The notes beneath the pieces are model-generated. The model made no database searches, had not been told where the DNA came from, and saw only the letters and a list, made by a program, of their open reading frames with translations. Source: Citrobacter sp. RHB25-C09 (lineage in GTDB: Bacteria > Pseudomonadota > Gammaproteobacteria > Enterobacterales > Enterobacteriaceae). From it: 64,000 bases of DNA. Of the stretch, positions 29,910-39,312 are shown piece after piece. Location: NCBI RefSeq assembly GCF_013836145.1, contig NZ_CP057483.1:1984001-2048000 (forward strand), read 5' to 3'. The position numbers and the translations under genes are program-made. Each line of letters opens with the position of its first letter. Position 1 is the first letter of the stretch.

Positions 29910-31250
29910 ATGAAAATATATCGTCCGTTATGGGATGATGGGGCCTTTCTGGCCCCGCAACAATTTCAGCAACAAGCTCGGTGGGATGCGCACGTTGCCG
30001 ACACCGTCTCAAGAATGGCCATAGCACATCCCTGGGGCGTGCTGTGTGCCGAATTTGATGATGGCGCACTCACGCTCTCCCGACTCAATGCTACGCGTCT
30101 TTGTGTTCGCTTCGCTGATGGAACGCTGGTCGATACCGATTTGGCAGACAATCTGCCGCCAGTTTGTGACTTATCTGTCGCAGGACAGGATAACGTAGAA
30201 GTGTTGCTTTCACTGCCACTGCTTAGCGCTAATGGTGGCAATCTGGATGACGGGCGCGACAGTGCTCGTCCGCGACGCTGGAAGTCTGAGCGGGTGACGG
30301 TCCAGGAATTGGCTGGGCATGAGCGTAGCGAGGTCGCCGTGCTCCGTCATGCGCTTACGCTTCGCCTTTCAACGCAGGAAAACAGCGCGTATCTGACCTG
30401 TCCGGTCGCAAGGCTCACCCTGAATACGCAAGGGCAGTGGAGTCTGGACCGGCGTTTTATCCCTCCACTGTTATCGCTGTCAGCAAGCCCAGGCTTGGTG
30501 GGTGAACTGAATGATCTTCTGCACAGACTGCAGGCTCGACGTAAGCGCCTGATGGCCATGCGCCGTGAAAGTAACGAAAGAATGGCAGATTTTGCGGTCG
30601 CAGATGTCTCGTTGTTCTGGTTGCTTAATGCATTAAACAGTGCTGAACCCGTCATAACGGAGCTATACCAGACGCCGTCTCGCCATCCAGAATTGCTCTA
30701 TCGCGAGCTGGCAAGACTTGCTGGTAGCCTGATGACCTTTTCGCTTGAGCATAACGCGGGTGACATTCCGCATTACTGGCACGATGAGCCTGAAAAAGTT
30801 TTTCCTCCTCTTTTTTCTCTTCTGGATACGTTGCTTGAAGCAAGCCTGCCTTCTCGTGTCATCACCATCGAACTGAAACAGGGTGAAGATCGAGAGATCT
30901 GGCGAGGGAAATTGCATGATGCGCGGCTGCGTGAAGGCGCTGATTTCTACCTGTCAGTGCGATCGGCAATGCCAAACCATGAGTTGCAAACCCGTTTTCC
31001 GCAACTGTGTAAGGCGGGCAGCAATGATGATGTATCCGAAGTCGTCAATATTGCTCTTAGCGGTATGGTCATTAAGCCCCTTAGTCATGTGCCCGCTGCA
31101 ATCCCATTGCGCTTGGAAAATCAGTATCTTGCGCTGGATCTGACGACGGCAGCGGCCCGAGCGATGTTAGAGGCAGGAAACTGTACTTTCTACACGCCGG
31201 AATCGCTAGGCGAGGTGAAACTTGAACTGTTTGCGGTGCTGCGCTCATGA
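29910..31250 (+). CDS. tssK: TssK, T6SS baseplate component
   Basis: A 446-residue baseplate protein. The start MKIYRPLWDDGAFLAPQQFQ and the block LARLAGSLMTF are characteristic of TssK, which links the baseplate to the membrane complex through TssL and TssM. It overlaps tssL by four bases. It is full length. Confidence 0.93.
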   Translation: MKIYRPLWDDGAFLAPQQFQQQARWDAHVADTVSRMAIAHPWGVLCAEFDDGALTLSRLNATRLCVRFADGTLVDTDLADNLPPVCDLSVAGQDNVEVLLSLPLLSANGGNLDDGRDSARPRRWKSERVTVQELAGHERSEVAVLRHALTLRLSTQENSAYLTCPVARLTLNTQGQWSLDRRFIPPLLSLSASPGLVGELNDLLHRLQARRKRLMAMRRESNERMADFAVADVSLFWLLNALNSAEPVITELYQTPSRHPELLYRELARLAGSLMTFSLEHNAGDIPHYWHDEPEKVFPPLFSLLDTLLEASLPSRVITIELKQGEDREIWRGKLHDARLREGADFYLSVRSAMPNHELQTRFPQLCKAGSNDDVSEVVNIALSGMVIKPLSHVPAAIPLRLENQYLALDLTTAAARAMLEAGNCTFYTPESLGEVKLELFAVLRS

Positions 31251-31900
31251 ACACCAAAGATTTAGATCTGATAAATAAAACCTTCTATCCAGGCTGGTTG
31301 ATGGTCAGTCAGCTGCGTTGTGGTCAGGAGATAAAAGACGGCGATACGCTGTACCGCAGGGCCTGTCATTGGGTAAACCAGGCACGAGATACATTAACTG
31401 AAGCAGGGTTCAGCGAGATTAGCTGTGACCGAATGCTCTATGCGTATTGTGCATTATTGGATGAAAGCGTTCTGAACCGTGACAAGGAGGATGACGGTTA
31501 CCGTAAATGGCGAAAAGATCCGCTACAGGCGCGTTTTTTTCACACGCTTCATGCAGGGGAAGAATTATGGGAACGTATTCGTATCATCCTGCGTGAGCCT
31601 TCGCCGGATATCCTGGTTCTGACCTGTCTGTATCGCACTTTGCAACTGGGATTTGTCGGACAATACCGCGAAAAGGATGATGAACGACGTGAGGATGTTG
31701 TTCGAGAACTGAGTGAGCGGGTGCCCCCGTTCACACTGAGTCAGGAAGCGCCGATCGTGGTGAAAGCGTCTCGCTTGCGCAGTGGGCGGCGGATGTACTG
31801 GCTTGGTTGGGTGGTGGGAATCGTTGTACTGGCGGGACTGTGGTTCACCTTTTCCTCCTTACTGTCACAAATGGTCGAACAGATTGCCGGGCGGGGATAA
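31247..31900 (+). CDS. tssL: TssL (DotU/IcmH family), T6SS inner-membrane protein
   Basis: A 217-residue DotU-family protein. The cytoplasmic hook domain (about residues 1-175, with YAYCALLDESVLNR and HAGEELWERI) is followed by one transmembrane helix (about 182-204, YWLGWVVGIVVLAGLWF) and a very short tail. There is no peptidoglycan-binding domain, so this type relies on a separate OmpA-like protein, normally the next gene. The next gene here has lost that domain (see 31904). Confidence 0.93.
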   Translation: MNTKDLDLINKTFYPGWLMVSQLRCGQEIKDGDTLYRRACHWVNQARDTLTEAGFSEISCDRMLYAYCALLDESVLNRDKEDDGYRKWRKDPLQARFFHTLHAGEELWERIRIILREPSPDILVLTCLYRTLQLGFVGQYREKDDERREDVVRELSERVPPFTLSQEAPIVVKASRLRSGRRMYWLGWVVGIVVLAGLWFTFSSLLSQMVEQIAGRG

Positions 31901-31903
31901 AGA

Positions 31904-33985
31904 ATGCGCGCTTATTCCTGGATCTTTCTCACGATTTTCGCGGCGGTTTTAGCGTTGTGGCTCGTGCTGGGTTTTTGGCCTGTTTCGATCTGGAATCGTG
32001 TTGCCCTTAGCGTCTTCATTCTATTTATGAGTGGCCTGGTGCTTTGGCGATTATGGCGACAACATCACTTGCGCCAGATCCTGAGTGAGCAAATTGACGA
32101 GTGTAATTTGCCTCCTGAGGATTTTCAGGGTGCCGTTGTGCTTGTCAGTGGTGATTCGGAAGCATTATTTCCGGTAGGGCGTACCTATCGCGAAACCTTA
32201 CAGGGATGGTTTCTTAGGGCCGAAAATGCGGAACAACTTCCGTTGCTCGCCCAGCACCTGGCCGCAGTGCGTCCTGCTCTTATCTCGCAGGTTTCTGTCA
32301 TGTTGGCCGTCCTCCCAGAGAGACAAACATCGGAAGACATTCTGGCGCAGTCTCTGAGAGGGTGGCGACGGAGCATAGTGCAGTGCAGAACGTGGCTTAA
32401 TGGTGTGCCGCCGGTTTGGGCCGTTACGTGGGTTTCGGCGCCGGCATTTAAAGAGAATGAAGAACCACAATGGTTCACCGTTACGCCGGATTTACCAGGT
32501 CTTCGGGTACGCCGTAACGGCCATGTCGCCACACCTGTCGGTGACTGGCAGCATGAGATGCCTGGTGATTCCAAACGACTCACTTATACGCTATGGCTCG
32601 AAGGCATACTGAGTTTTGTGAATAGCCGTATTTCTCAGCCGCTCAGTACGCGTCAGGCTGAACTTCCTTCGTTAACGCTCTGCGCAACAGGTATCTGCCT
32701 GGCACCTGTCACTGCTGTGGCTGACAACCTCTGGCTAAATCAATTAGCTGAAATCACGACGCTTTCTCCGGAAAGTAAACAGAGTTCGAATGAACTTCCG
32801 CTTCCGGAGGTTCTGCTCCCGTATCTGCCACGTCGCCATGGGATCAGTCGCCTGATGCAAGATGCTCGCCTGGCAGGGGGCGCGTGTTTCATCTTCCTCG
32901 CATTGGCGATGCTGGCGTCCTTCATTAACAACCAGAGATTGATCCGTAGCGTTGGCGATCATCTTGCTGTTTACGAGCATCTCAGCGGTACGCCACCGCT
33001 GCCAAAACAGCAGGCACAACAGCGTTTACGTGCAGACAGTCTGCTGCTCGATGACTGGCAGCGACGCGGAGAACCTTTGCGTTACGGTCTGGGGCTATAT
33101 CAAGGAGGAAGGCTGATCCCGCCAGTGGAAGCGGCAATTAACGGCTGGATATCTGGTCACCATCTGATGAAGAGCATCCGGCACGACACAATACATCAAC
33201 TTCCCCCGCTATCGGCAGATGGCAGAACCCGTATTGACCCTCCTAAACCGGAACAGCGGGCATTGCTGAAGCGGTTATATCTACAACAAAGCTGGCAGGA
33301 ATTACTTGAGCAGGCCGCTGAGATGTTTTCTCGTGGTGCCAATCACCTATGGCTGGATCTGCAATGGTATATCCATCAGGCCTTGTTGAAATCCCGAAAG
33401 GAGGCCGAAGCGGCAATAATCCAGAACGATTTGAAAGGACTTCTTTCCCGACTGGCAGGCCTCGAAGAGCTTGCTTTCAGCGACGGTAGTCCCTATGCCG
33501 ATGAGGTCACGCTGAACTGGATACACCAGCAGGTACTGGATGAGAACGCCGGATGGCGCGAAGAGCACACCGCCAGTACCGCCGGAGATAATGACATTTT
33601 GCACCTGGAAGCGGAGGCGTTGGCTATTGCTGATAATGACGGCGCTGATGCGGCTATTAACTGGTTACAAAGCCGACCCGGCACCAGCAACTCCCGCAAT
33701 CGCTGGTTGCTTCGATTACTGATGTCACGTATAGCGGAGCAGACGGGGAATAATGAACTTGCGCATCACCTTCTCTCTGAGCTTGGTGCTCATGCTTGCA
33801 CGTTACCGCTCGCAGAATGGGAGCCGGAACTGATATTCGAGGTTAAGGCCCGGCACCTCCGCTTGCTTCGCATGAAAGCCGGGCGCAACGAATCGGATAA
33901 AACCCGACTTCAGCCCGAGATGGATCGCCTTCTGGCTGAACTTATTACTATTGATCCTGCCCGCGCAGCAGTGCTGTGTGGTTGA
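31904..33985 (+). CDS. T6SS fusion ORF: TagL/OmpA-type membrane protein N-part joined to TssA (VasJ) C-part
   Basis: A 693-residue open frame. Residues 1-415 have two N-terminal membrane helices (about 6-25 and 31-50), a cytoplasmic region without a Walker motif and a third helix (about 322-342, FIFLALAMLASFINNQRL), then RYGLGLYQGGRLIPPVEAAI. This matches my recollection of the membrane protein with a C-terminal OmpA domain that follows tssL in Klebsiella/Enterobacter-type clusters. From about residue 420 it reads as the TssA/VasJ C-terminal half: LPPLSADGRTRI, WLDLQWYIH, LAFSDGSPYADE, WEPELIFEV. The OmpA domain and the ImpA N-terminal domain are both missing. A deletion scar or a selected fusion are both possible. 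Confidence 0.65.
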   Translation: MRAYSWIFLTIFAAVLALWLVLGFWPVSIWNRVALSVFILFMSGLVLWRLWRQHHLRQILSEQIDECNLPPEDFQGAVVLVSGDSEALFPVGRTYRETLQGWFLRAENAEQLPLLAQHLAAVRPALISQVSVMLAVLPERQTSEDILAQSLRGWRRSIVQCRTWLNGVPPVWAVTWVSAPAFKENEEPQWFTVTPDLPGLRVRRNGHVATPVGDWQHEMPGDSKRLTYTLWLEGILSFVNSRISQPLSTRQAELPSLTLCATGICLAPVTAVADNLWLNQLAEITTLSPESKQSSNELPLPEVLLPYLPRRHGISRLMQDARLAGGACFIFLALAMLASFINNQRLIRSVGDHLAVYEHLSGTPPLPKQQAQQRLRADSLLLDDWQRRGEPLRYGLGLYQGGRLIPPVEAAINGWISGHHLMKSIRHDTIHQLPPLSADGRTRIDPPKPEQRALLKRLYLQQSWQELLEQAAEMFSRGANHLWLDLQWYIHQALLKSRKEAEAAIIQNDLKGLLSRLAGLEELAFSDGSPYADEVTLNWIHQQVLDENAGWREEHTASTAGDNDILHLEAEALAIADNDGADAAINWLQSRPGTSNSRNRWLLRLLMSRIAEQTGNNELAHHLLSELGAHACTLPLAEWEPELIFEVKARHLRLLRMKAGRNESDKTRLQPEMDRLLAELITIDPARAAVLCG

Positions 33986-34012
33986 CCCTCTCTGACCAAA
34001 AAAGATCATGAC

Positions 34013-35776
34013 ATGGAAGATTTATCCCTGCGCTATTTTGATGCCGAAATGCGGTATCTACGTGAAGCGGCGAAAGAATTCGCGCAAACCCACCCCGACA
34101 GAGCGGCAATGCTCGATCTCGATAAAGCCGGTACGCCGGATCCTTACGTTGAGCGCCTGTTTGAAGGGTTTGCTTTTTCGATGGGGCGACTGCGCGAGAA
34201 AATAGATGACGACCTGCCGGAACTCACGGAAGGCCTGGTAAGCATGTTATGGCCACATTATTTGCGCACCATACCGTCGCTGTCTGTCGTGTCGCTGAAA
34301 CCCGATTTACCGGCAATGAAAATGGCAGAAGTCCTTCCTGCCGGGCTGGAAATTTACTCTCAACCTGTAGGGCCAAAAAAAACGGTCTGCCGGTATCGTA
34401 CAACAAATGATGTCACCCTAAACCCATTGGACATTTCCGATGTTGTAATGACAACTGAGCCTGATGGACGATCTGCGCTACGAATTCGCTTTACTTGCAG
34501 TGGGCAAGCGGACTGGGGGCAAGTGGACCTCCGCAATCTGCCACTCTATCTTGGCGAGGATACTGTCACGGGCACTGCGCTTCACCTCTGGCTGACAAAG
34601 CGGCAGGCAGGATTGTATCTCCGTCTGGATGGGCAAACAGATCGAATTAAAATAGACGGCTATTTTTCGCCAGGGGGATTTGCTGAGGAGGATGGTCTGT
34701 GGCCGAAGGGAGAAAGTGCTTTTAGTGGTTATCAACTCCTCCTTGAATATTTCAGCTTCCGTGAAAAATTTATGTTTGTGCATTTTAACGGCATGGAAAA
34801 CCTGACCCTCCCTTCAGGAACGGTCAGGTTCGATATTGAAGTGGTTTTTAACCAGGTATGGCAGAGCGACTTGCCGGTAACAGGCAACACCCTGCGAGCG
34901 CACTGCGTTCCGGTAATAAATCTGTTCACACTTGAAGCAGATCCGTTGACGATTAGTGGGTTAGAAAGTGAATACTTGTTACGGCCGAAACGGCTTCAGG
35001 ACGGCCATACCGAGATTTATTCGGTAGACAGTGTCACTGGATCGGGGCGAACGGGTGATGCGAGATATGTGCCATTCACCAGTTTTCGACATCAGGGGGG
35101 GATGATGCGTCGGCATGCACCAGAGCGCTATTACCACACACGCGTTAAGCGAGGGGTTACCGGCATGCACGACACATGGTTGATATTGGGGGGGCAGCAG
35201 TGGGAAACGGACAGAATGCTCGACAGGGAAACCCTCTCATTACGCATTACCGGAACCAACGGGCAACTACCGCGTCGGGCACTCCAGAGCACGCTTCTGG
35301 ACAGTTGTGAACAGGTGTCTGAAATTTCGCTGGTTGTACGTAATCTTTGCAAACCGACATTACCTGCCTATCCTCCGGCAGAAGACCGCTTTCACTGGCG
35401 AGTCTTGAGTCATCTGGGTACCCGGTTTCTGAATATGATGAGCAGCGCAGAGGTGCTCCGGGGCACGTTGGCTCTTTATAACTGGCGAGACGATGAACTC
35501 AATAATCGTCGTCTGGATGCCATTCTGAACGTTCAGCATCATCGTTTACAGCGCTTTGAAGGCGGCTTTCTGCTGCGTGGACTGGATATTGAAGTCACGA
35601 TCGATAGCAATGGTTTTACCGGTGAAGGTGATATCCATCTGTTTGGTGAAATGCTTAACCGCTTTTTCGCTTTGTATGCCGATATGAATCAGTTTAACCA
35701 GCTTACGTTGATTGTTCAGCCTGAAGGGAAGAGTATCCGATGGAAAGAGAATCACAATCAGCGCCTGCCCGGCTAA
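34013..35776 (+). CDS. tssF: TssF, T6SS baseplate component
   Basis: A 587-residue TssF. The N-terminus LRYFDAEMRYLREAAKEFAQ and the blocks YVERLFEGFAFSMGRLREK and VSMLWPHYLRTIPS are diagnostic of the VasA/ImpG family. It forms the wedge of the baseplate with TssG, TssE and TssK. It starts 27 bases after the fusion ORF and overlaps tssG by 37 bases. Confidence 0.95.
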   Translation: MEDLSLRYFDAEMRYLREAAKEFAQTHPDRAAMLDLDKAGTPDPYVERLFEGFAFSMGRLREKIDDDLPELTEGLVSMLWPHYLRTIPSLSVVSLKPDLPAMKMAEVLPAGLEIYSQPVGPKKTVCRYRTTNDVTLNPLDISDVVMTTEPDGRSALRIRFTCSGQADWGQVDLRNLPLYLGEDTVTGTALHLWLTKRQAGLYLRLDGQTDRIKIDGYFSPGGFAEEDGLWPKGESAFSGYQLLLEYFSFREKFMFVHFNGMENLTLPSGTVRFDIEVVFNQVWQSDLPVTGNTLRAHCVPVINLFTLEADPLTISGLESEYLLRPKRLQDGHTEIYSVDSVTGSGRTGDARYVPFTSFRHQGGMMRRHAPERYYHTRVKRGVTGMHDTWLILGGQQWETDRMLDRETLSLRITGTNGQLPRRALQSTLLDSCEQVSEISLVVRNLCKPTLPAYPPAEDRFHWRVLSHLGTRFLNMMSSAEVLRGTLALYNWRDDELNNRRLDAILNVQHHRLQRFEGGFLLRGLDIEVTIDSNGFTGEGDIHLFGEMLNRFFALYADMNQFNQLTLIVQPEGKSIRWKENHNQRLPG

Positions 35777-36831
35777 TCGCAGCGCTACGGCATCAACTGC
35801 CGCACATGAATTTTTATCGCTTTTGCCAGTTGTTGGAGCAGAGCCAACCTGACGCCTCAATACCGGGATCCCAGTGGCGGATGAGTGATGAACCCGTTCG
35901 TTTTCGTCCGCATCCGGGTATGGGGTTTCCGGCCAGTGAAATTAAAGGGATGGAAGACCCGGCCCCGGAACACCCCCATTTGCCGCCAACGATCCGTGTC
36001 ACCTTTATGGGGCTGTACGGGGTAGAGTCGCCGCTACCAACGCACTACATCGATGATATTGCCCAACGACGAGAAGGATATGAAGCGACTCAGGACTTTC
36101 TGGATATCTTCAATCATCGATTGATTGCGCAGTACTATCGAATCTGGCGTAAATACTCCTATCCAGCCACTTTCAAAGCCGGTGGAACGGACAATACATC
36201 ACAATACCTGTTAGGACTTGCTGGATTAGGTATTCAGGGATGTGCGTCAAATGCAGGCACGCCGCTTTCACGCTTTCTCGCACTACTCCCGGCAATGCTG
36301 CTGCCGGGGCGCACTGCAGAAGGGCTGGGGACCTTAGTAAAACTGCTGGCCCCTGATACCCGCACCACGTTGTACCACCATGATCGCTGTCGGATCCCGT
36401 TAAAACAGCCTCTGAAGATGAGCACAAGGCAACAGGTGAGTCTGAAGCAACGACCCGTCATGGGGACGCATGCCACGGATGTTAATGGTCAGGTGTTGTT
36501 GCGCCTGACCACTGATAATTCAGAAGAAGTAAAAGGCTGGTTGCCGGGTGAAGAGTTACACAATGATCTGATGGCCCTGCTACATGTTTACCTCGGTTCA
36601 AATTTGGATGTGCGATTGCAACTGCATGTGGCACGAATTCTTCTTCCGGATGCGCAGTTGTCCTGTAAACCGCGCCAGGGAGTACAACTCGGGCGAACGG
36701 CAGTACTCCGTCCACTGAATCAACAACAAAACCGTGATGACATGATCACAATTAATCTCGGACGCTATCAAGGCGTACAGGAAAATTTTCACCGAAGGGA
36801 GAGTGACGAAAATGGCGATTACCGCTGGTAA
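35740..36831 (+). CDS. tssG: TssG, T6SS baseplate component
   Basis: A 363-residue TssG (VasB/ImpH). The blocks HMNFYRFCQLLEQ, PVRFRPHPGMGFPASEI and the TFMGLYGVESPLPTHY motif are typical. It partners TssF in the wedge complex. Its start lies inside the end of tssF (37-base overlap), and its 3' end runs past the tssJ start by 20 bases. Confidence 0.94.
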   Translation: MERESQSAPARLIAALRHQLPHMNFYRFCQLLEQSQPDASIPGSQWRMSDEPVRFRPHPGMGFPASEIKGMEDPAPEHPHLPPTIRVTFMGLYGVESPLPTHYIDDIAQRREGYEATQDFLDIFNHRLIAQYYRIWRKYSYPATFKAGGTDNTSQYLLGLAGLGIQGCASNAGTPLSRFLALLPAMLLPGRTAEGLGTLVKLLAPDTRTTLYHHDRCRIPLKQPLKMSTRQQVSLKQRPVMGTHATDVNGQVLLRLTTDNSEEVKGWLPGEELHNDLMALLHVYLGSNLDVRLQLHVARILLPDAQLSCKPRQGVQLGRTAVLRPLNQQQNRDDMITINLGRYQGVQENFHRRESDENGDYRW

Positions 36832-37348
36832 AGTTCCGGCCATATTATTGGTATTAATAACAGGTATTTCCCTGGCTGGCTGTGGACTGACACAGAAAGT
36901 AAAGGACAGCACAATCTCTGTGACGAAATCCATTTTCTATAAACAGGTGAAAACGCTGCATCTGGATCTTCAGGCGCGGGAAGGGGTCAACAATAATGCT
37001 AATGGCGCATCGCTGGCGACGGTAGTGCGAATCTATCAATTACGCGATCGTAAAAGTTTTGACGACAGCGACTATCCATCACTGTTTGCCGACGACAGTC
37101 AGGCGATTAAAGCTGATCTCATTGCGCAAAATGATGTCCGCCTGCGCCCGGGGGAGACTGTAACAATAGATGTGCCCATGGAAGAAGATGCACAATTTGT
37201 CGCGATAGCAGGAATGTTTATTGACCCGGACCAGGTGAATAATACCTGGCGACTGGTACTCGCGCGCGAAGAACTTGACCCGGACAAGCCTCGCATTATT
37301 GAAGCCAGAAATAATGTTCTGACGCTACATCCAGTAAAGGATGAATAA
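36812..37348 (+). CDS. tssJ: TssJ (SciN/VasD), T6SS outer-membrane lipoprotein
   Basis: A 178-residue lipoprotein with signal peptide and lipobox LAGC (cysteine at residue 24), followed by a transthyretin-like domain with VVRIYQLRDRKSFDDSDY. The ATG at 36812 is chosen because AAGGGAGA (36795-36802) is well spaced for it and too close for the GTG at 36803. TssJ normally holds the periplasmic C-terminal domain of TssM, and no such partner is encoded in this block. Confidence 0.93.
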   Translation: MAITAGKVPAILLVLITGISLAGCGLTQKVKDSTISVTKSIFYKQVKTLHLDLQAREGVNNNANGASLATVVRIYQLRDRKSFDDSDYPSLFADDSQAIKADLIAQNDVRLRPGETVTIDVPMEEDAQFVAIAGMFIDPDQVNNTWRLVLAREELDPDKPRIIEARNNVLTLHPVKDE

Positions 37349-37349
37349 A

Positions 37350-37793
37350 ATGCTCCAACCCTCCCTGTATGAAATGCTGTACGGAAATTTTGCTGGAGGC
37401 ATTGACCTGCCTGTTGTCAGCGAGGAGAACCAGGTCATCCTCTCGGTACTGGATAATATGCAGTGTATTCTCAATACGCGTGCTGGAACGTTGGCACACT
37501 TGCCAGATTATGGACTGCCGGATATGACAAAAATACTTCAGGGGATGCCGGGAACCACCCATCAACTTATGCAGACGCTCACTTCGGTACTGCTTAAATA
37601 TGAACCTCGATTGAAATCACTAAAGATCATACTGCTGGAACAAACTCAACCGGGGGAATTACGCTACGCTATCGATGCTGAACTGATAGCTACAGGTCTT
37701 GTTCGTTACGGTACAGAGTTTATGCCCGAGGGACGCGTTCTTATTCGTCACCTAAAACAAGAGAATTACCTGGATAATCATTCCGTCATTTAA
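37350..37793 (+). CDS. tssE: TssE, gp25-like T6SS baseplate protein
   Basis: A 147-residue gp25/lysozyme-like baseplate protein with the family blocks VLDNMQCILNTRAGTL, LPDYGLPDMT and YEPRLKSLKI. The ATG at 37350, one base after the tssJ stop, is preferred over 37341 because AAAGG (37336-37340) then has nine bases of spacing. It nucleates sheath polymerisation. About 150 bp of AT-rich non-coding DNA follows. Confidence 0.92.
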   Translation: MLQPSLYEMLYGNFAGGIDLPVVSEENQVILSVLDNMQCILNTRAGTLAHLPDYGLPDMTKILQGMPGTTHQLMQTLTSVLLKYEPRLKSLKIILLEQTQPGELRYAIDAELIATGLVRYGTEFMPEGRVLIRHLKQENYLDNHSVI

Positions 37794-37949
37794 TTATTTC
37801 CGCGGATATTGCCTTTGGAGTTTAATTTCAGGGTTTTATTTGCTTTTTAATATGAATTATTACGGATAGATATTCATAAATATCCTTTCGCACTCCTGAG
37901 CTATGTAAACAGACTGATTTCAGTCCACAATATTGAGTAACGCTCTCCT

Positions 37950-39257
37950 ATGGCTACTGACTCTCAACGTCACCTTAAAACCGGCGGTGACCCTCGTACG
38001 CTTGCTGATTATGCGGCGCTGCGCGATGAACTGAATAAACTGACTCATCCGGCGCGACCGGATGTGAACTGGAAGCATGCTGAAAAACTGTGTCTTTCGC
38101 TCTTCGAACATAATGGCGTTGAACTGCAAACTGCAGCCTGGTATACGCTGGTGCGAACGCAGCTTGCCGGGGCTTATGGCTTGAATGAAGGGCTGGCGAT
38201 ACTGGATGCGCTCATCTCCCGGCAGTGGGGGGCGCTCTGGCCCCAGCAGGTTCATGCCAGGATGGAGATCCTGTCAGGTCTGAGTCGGAGGCTTCAGCAG
38301 GCATTGCGCACGTTGACGCTGACCTGGGATGATTTGAGTCAGCTATATGTTGCGGAACAACATCTGACGCACCTGAATGAGGTTATGCAGCGCCTTGAAC
38401 TAAAACACCTTAGCCAGATTGAAACGTTACGAGCTCAGGTGCATGCCGCCGCTGTCCGCCTGGAAAATAGCGAGCCCGTCACACAGGAAACAGCCGGTGT
38501 GACGCTGCCTCTCGATCCTCAGATGGTTGAGATTGCCGACAGAGACAAGTGGGTCTATGTTGTCCCGGAAGAGCCAAAAGTGGCCCGTCCACCGGCGGCA
38601 GAACTCAGTGCCTGGAAACCTTTTTTTCTCGGTATGTTCACAATGCTTCTGATTGCCAGCGTGTTGGTATGGGGCTGGAAAGCGTTGGATACGCCAGACA
38701 GTTTGAGGCAACAGTACGCTTTATCTTTATCACCGCTGCCGATGGCTCTTAATAGGGAGCAGTTACTGGAATTCCGGCAGAATGCGCCCTCGCCAGAAGA
38801 AGGGATCCGAGAGACACAACAGCAGTTAGAGCGACTGTCCAGCCTGCCGCCGGAGTGGTCATTACGCTACAGGGAACAGCTTATTCAACAGGCTCAGGCA
38901 TTATGGCCAGAGCAGGCAAAGCCGCTGGCAGCGCAATGGCGACAGCAACTGAACGCATCACTTCCCACAGCGGAGCAACTTAACAGCTGGAACCAGGGGA
39001 TGACGCAGTTACAGGCACTTACCCAACGGCTGAATACACTGGATGAAAAGCGCGGCAAGTACATGACCGTTAGCGAGTTGAAGTCGGAGGTGTTTTCGAT
39101 AATTCAGGCGTTTAATGGGGCGGTGCCGCTGGAGGAACAGTTGCGGCAGCTTGGTCTGGAGAGTGCGATTACGCCGATACAGAGGCATCAAGCTGAAGCG
39201 TCACTTGAGGCATTACTGAACTACTACTCCCAGTTCACCCCATCACCCTTTAATTAA
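37950..39257 (+). CDS. TagA/VasL-type T6SS accessory protein
   Basis: A 435-residue protein with an ImpA N-terminal domain (about residues 10-135, including GGDPRTLADYAALRDEL), one transmembrane helix (about 223-243, FLGMFTMLLIASVLVWGW) and a C-terminal helical VasL domain. This is the layout of TagA/VasL proteins, which cap the distal end of the sheath in related systems. It is set apart from tssE by 156 bp and may have its own promoter. TssA proper is missing apart from its C-terminal half in the fusion ORF. Confidence 0.82.
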   Translation: MATDSQRHLKTGGDPRTLADYAALRDELNKLTHPARPDVNWKHAEKLCLSLFEHNGVELQTAAWYTLVRTQLAGAYGLNEGLAILDALISRQWGALWPQQVHARMEILSGLSRRLQQALRTLTLTWDDLSQLYVAEQHLTHLNEVMQRLELKHLSQIETLRAQVHAAAVRLENSEPVTQETAGVTLPLDPQMVEIADRDKWVYVVPEEPKVARPPAAELSAWKPFFLGMFTMLLIASVLVWGWKALDTPDSLRQQYALSLSPLPMALNREQLLEFRQNAPSPEEGIRETQQQLERLSSLPPEWSLRYREQLIQQAQALWPEQAKPLAAQWRQQLNASLPTAEQLNSWNQGMTQLQALTQRLNTLDEKRGKYMTVSELKSEVFSIIQAFNGAVPLEEQLRQLGLESAITPIQRHQAEASLEALLNYYSQFTPSPFN

Positions 39258-39312
39258 AGCCTCTTTCTCATTCTCTGCCATAATTACTCTTTTTCGCAGG
39301 GCAGGAATAACG

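Noticed and set aside
31904..33985. Calling the 693-residue ORF TssM (IcmF)
   Set aside because: It has three membrane helices and a GLYQG block like TssM, but no Walker A motif, no large periplasmic domain for TssJ, and a TssA-type C-terminal half.
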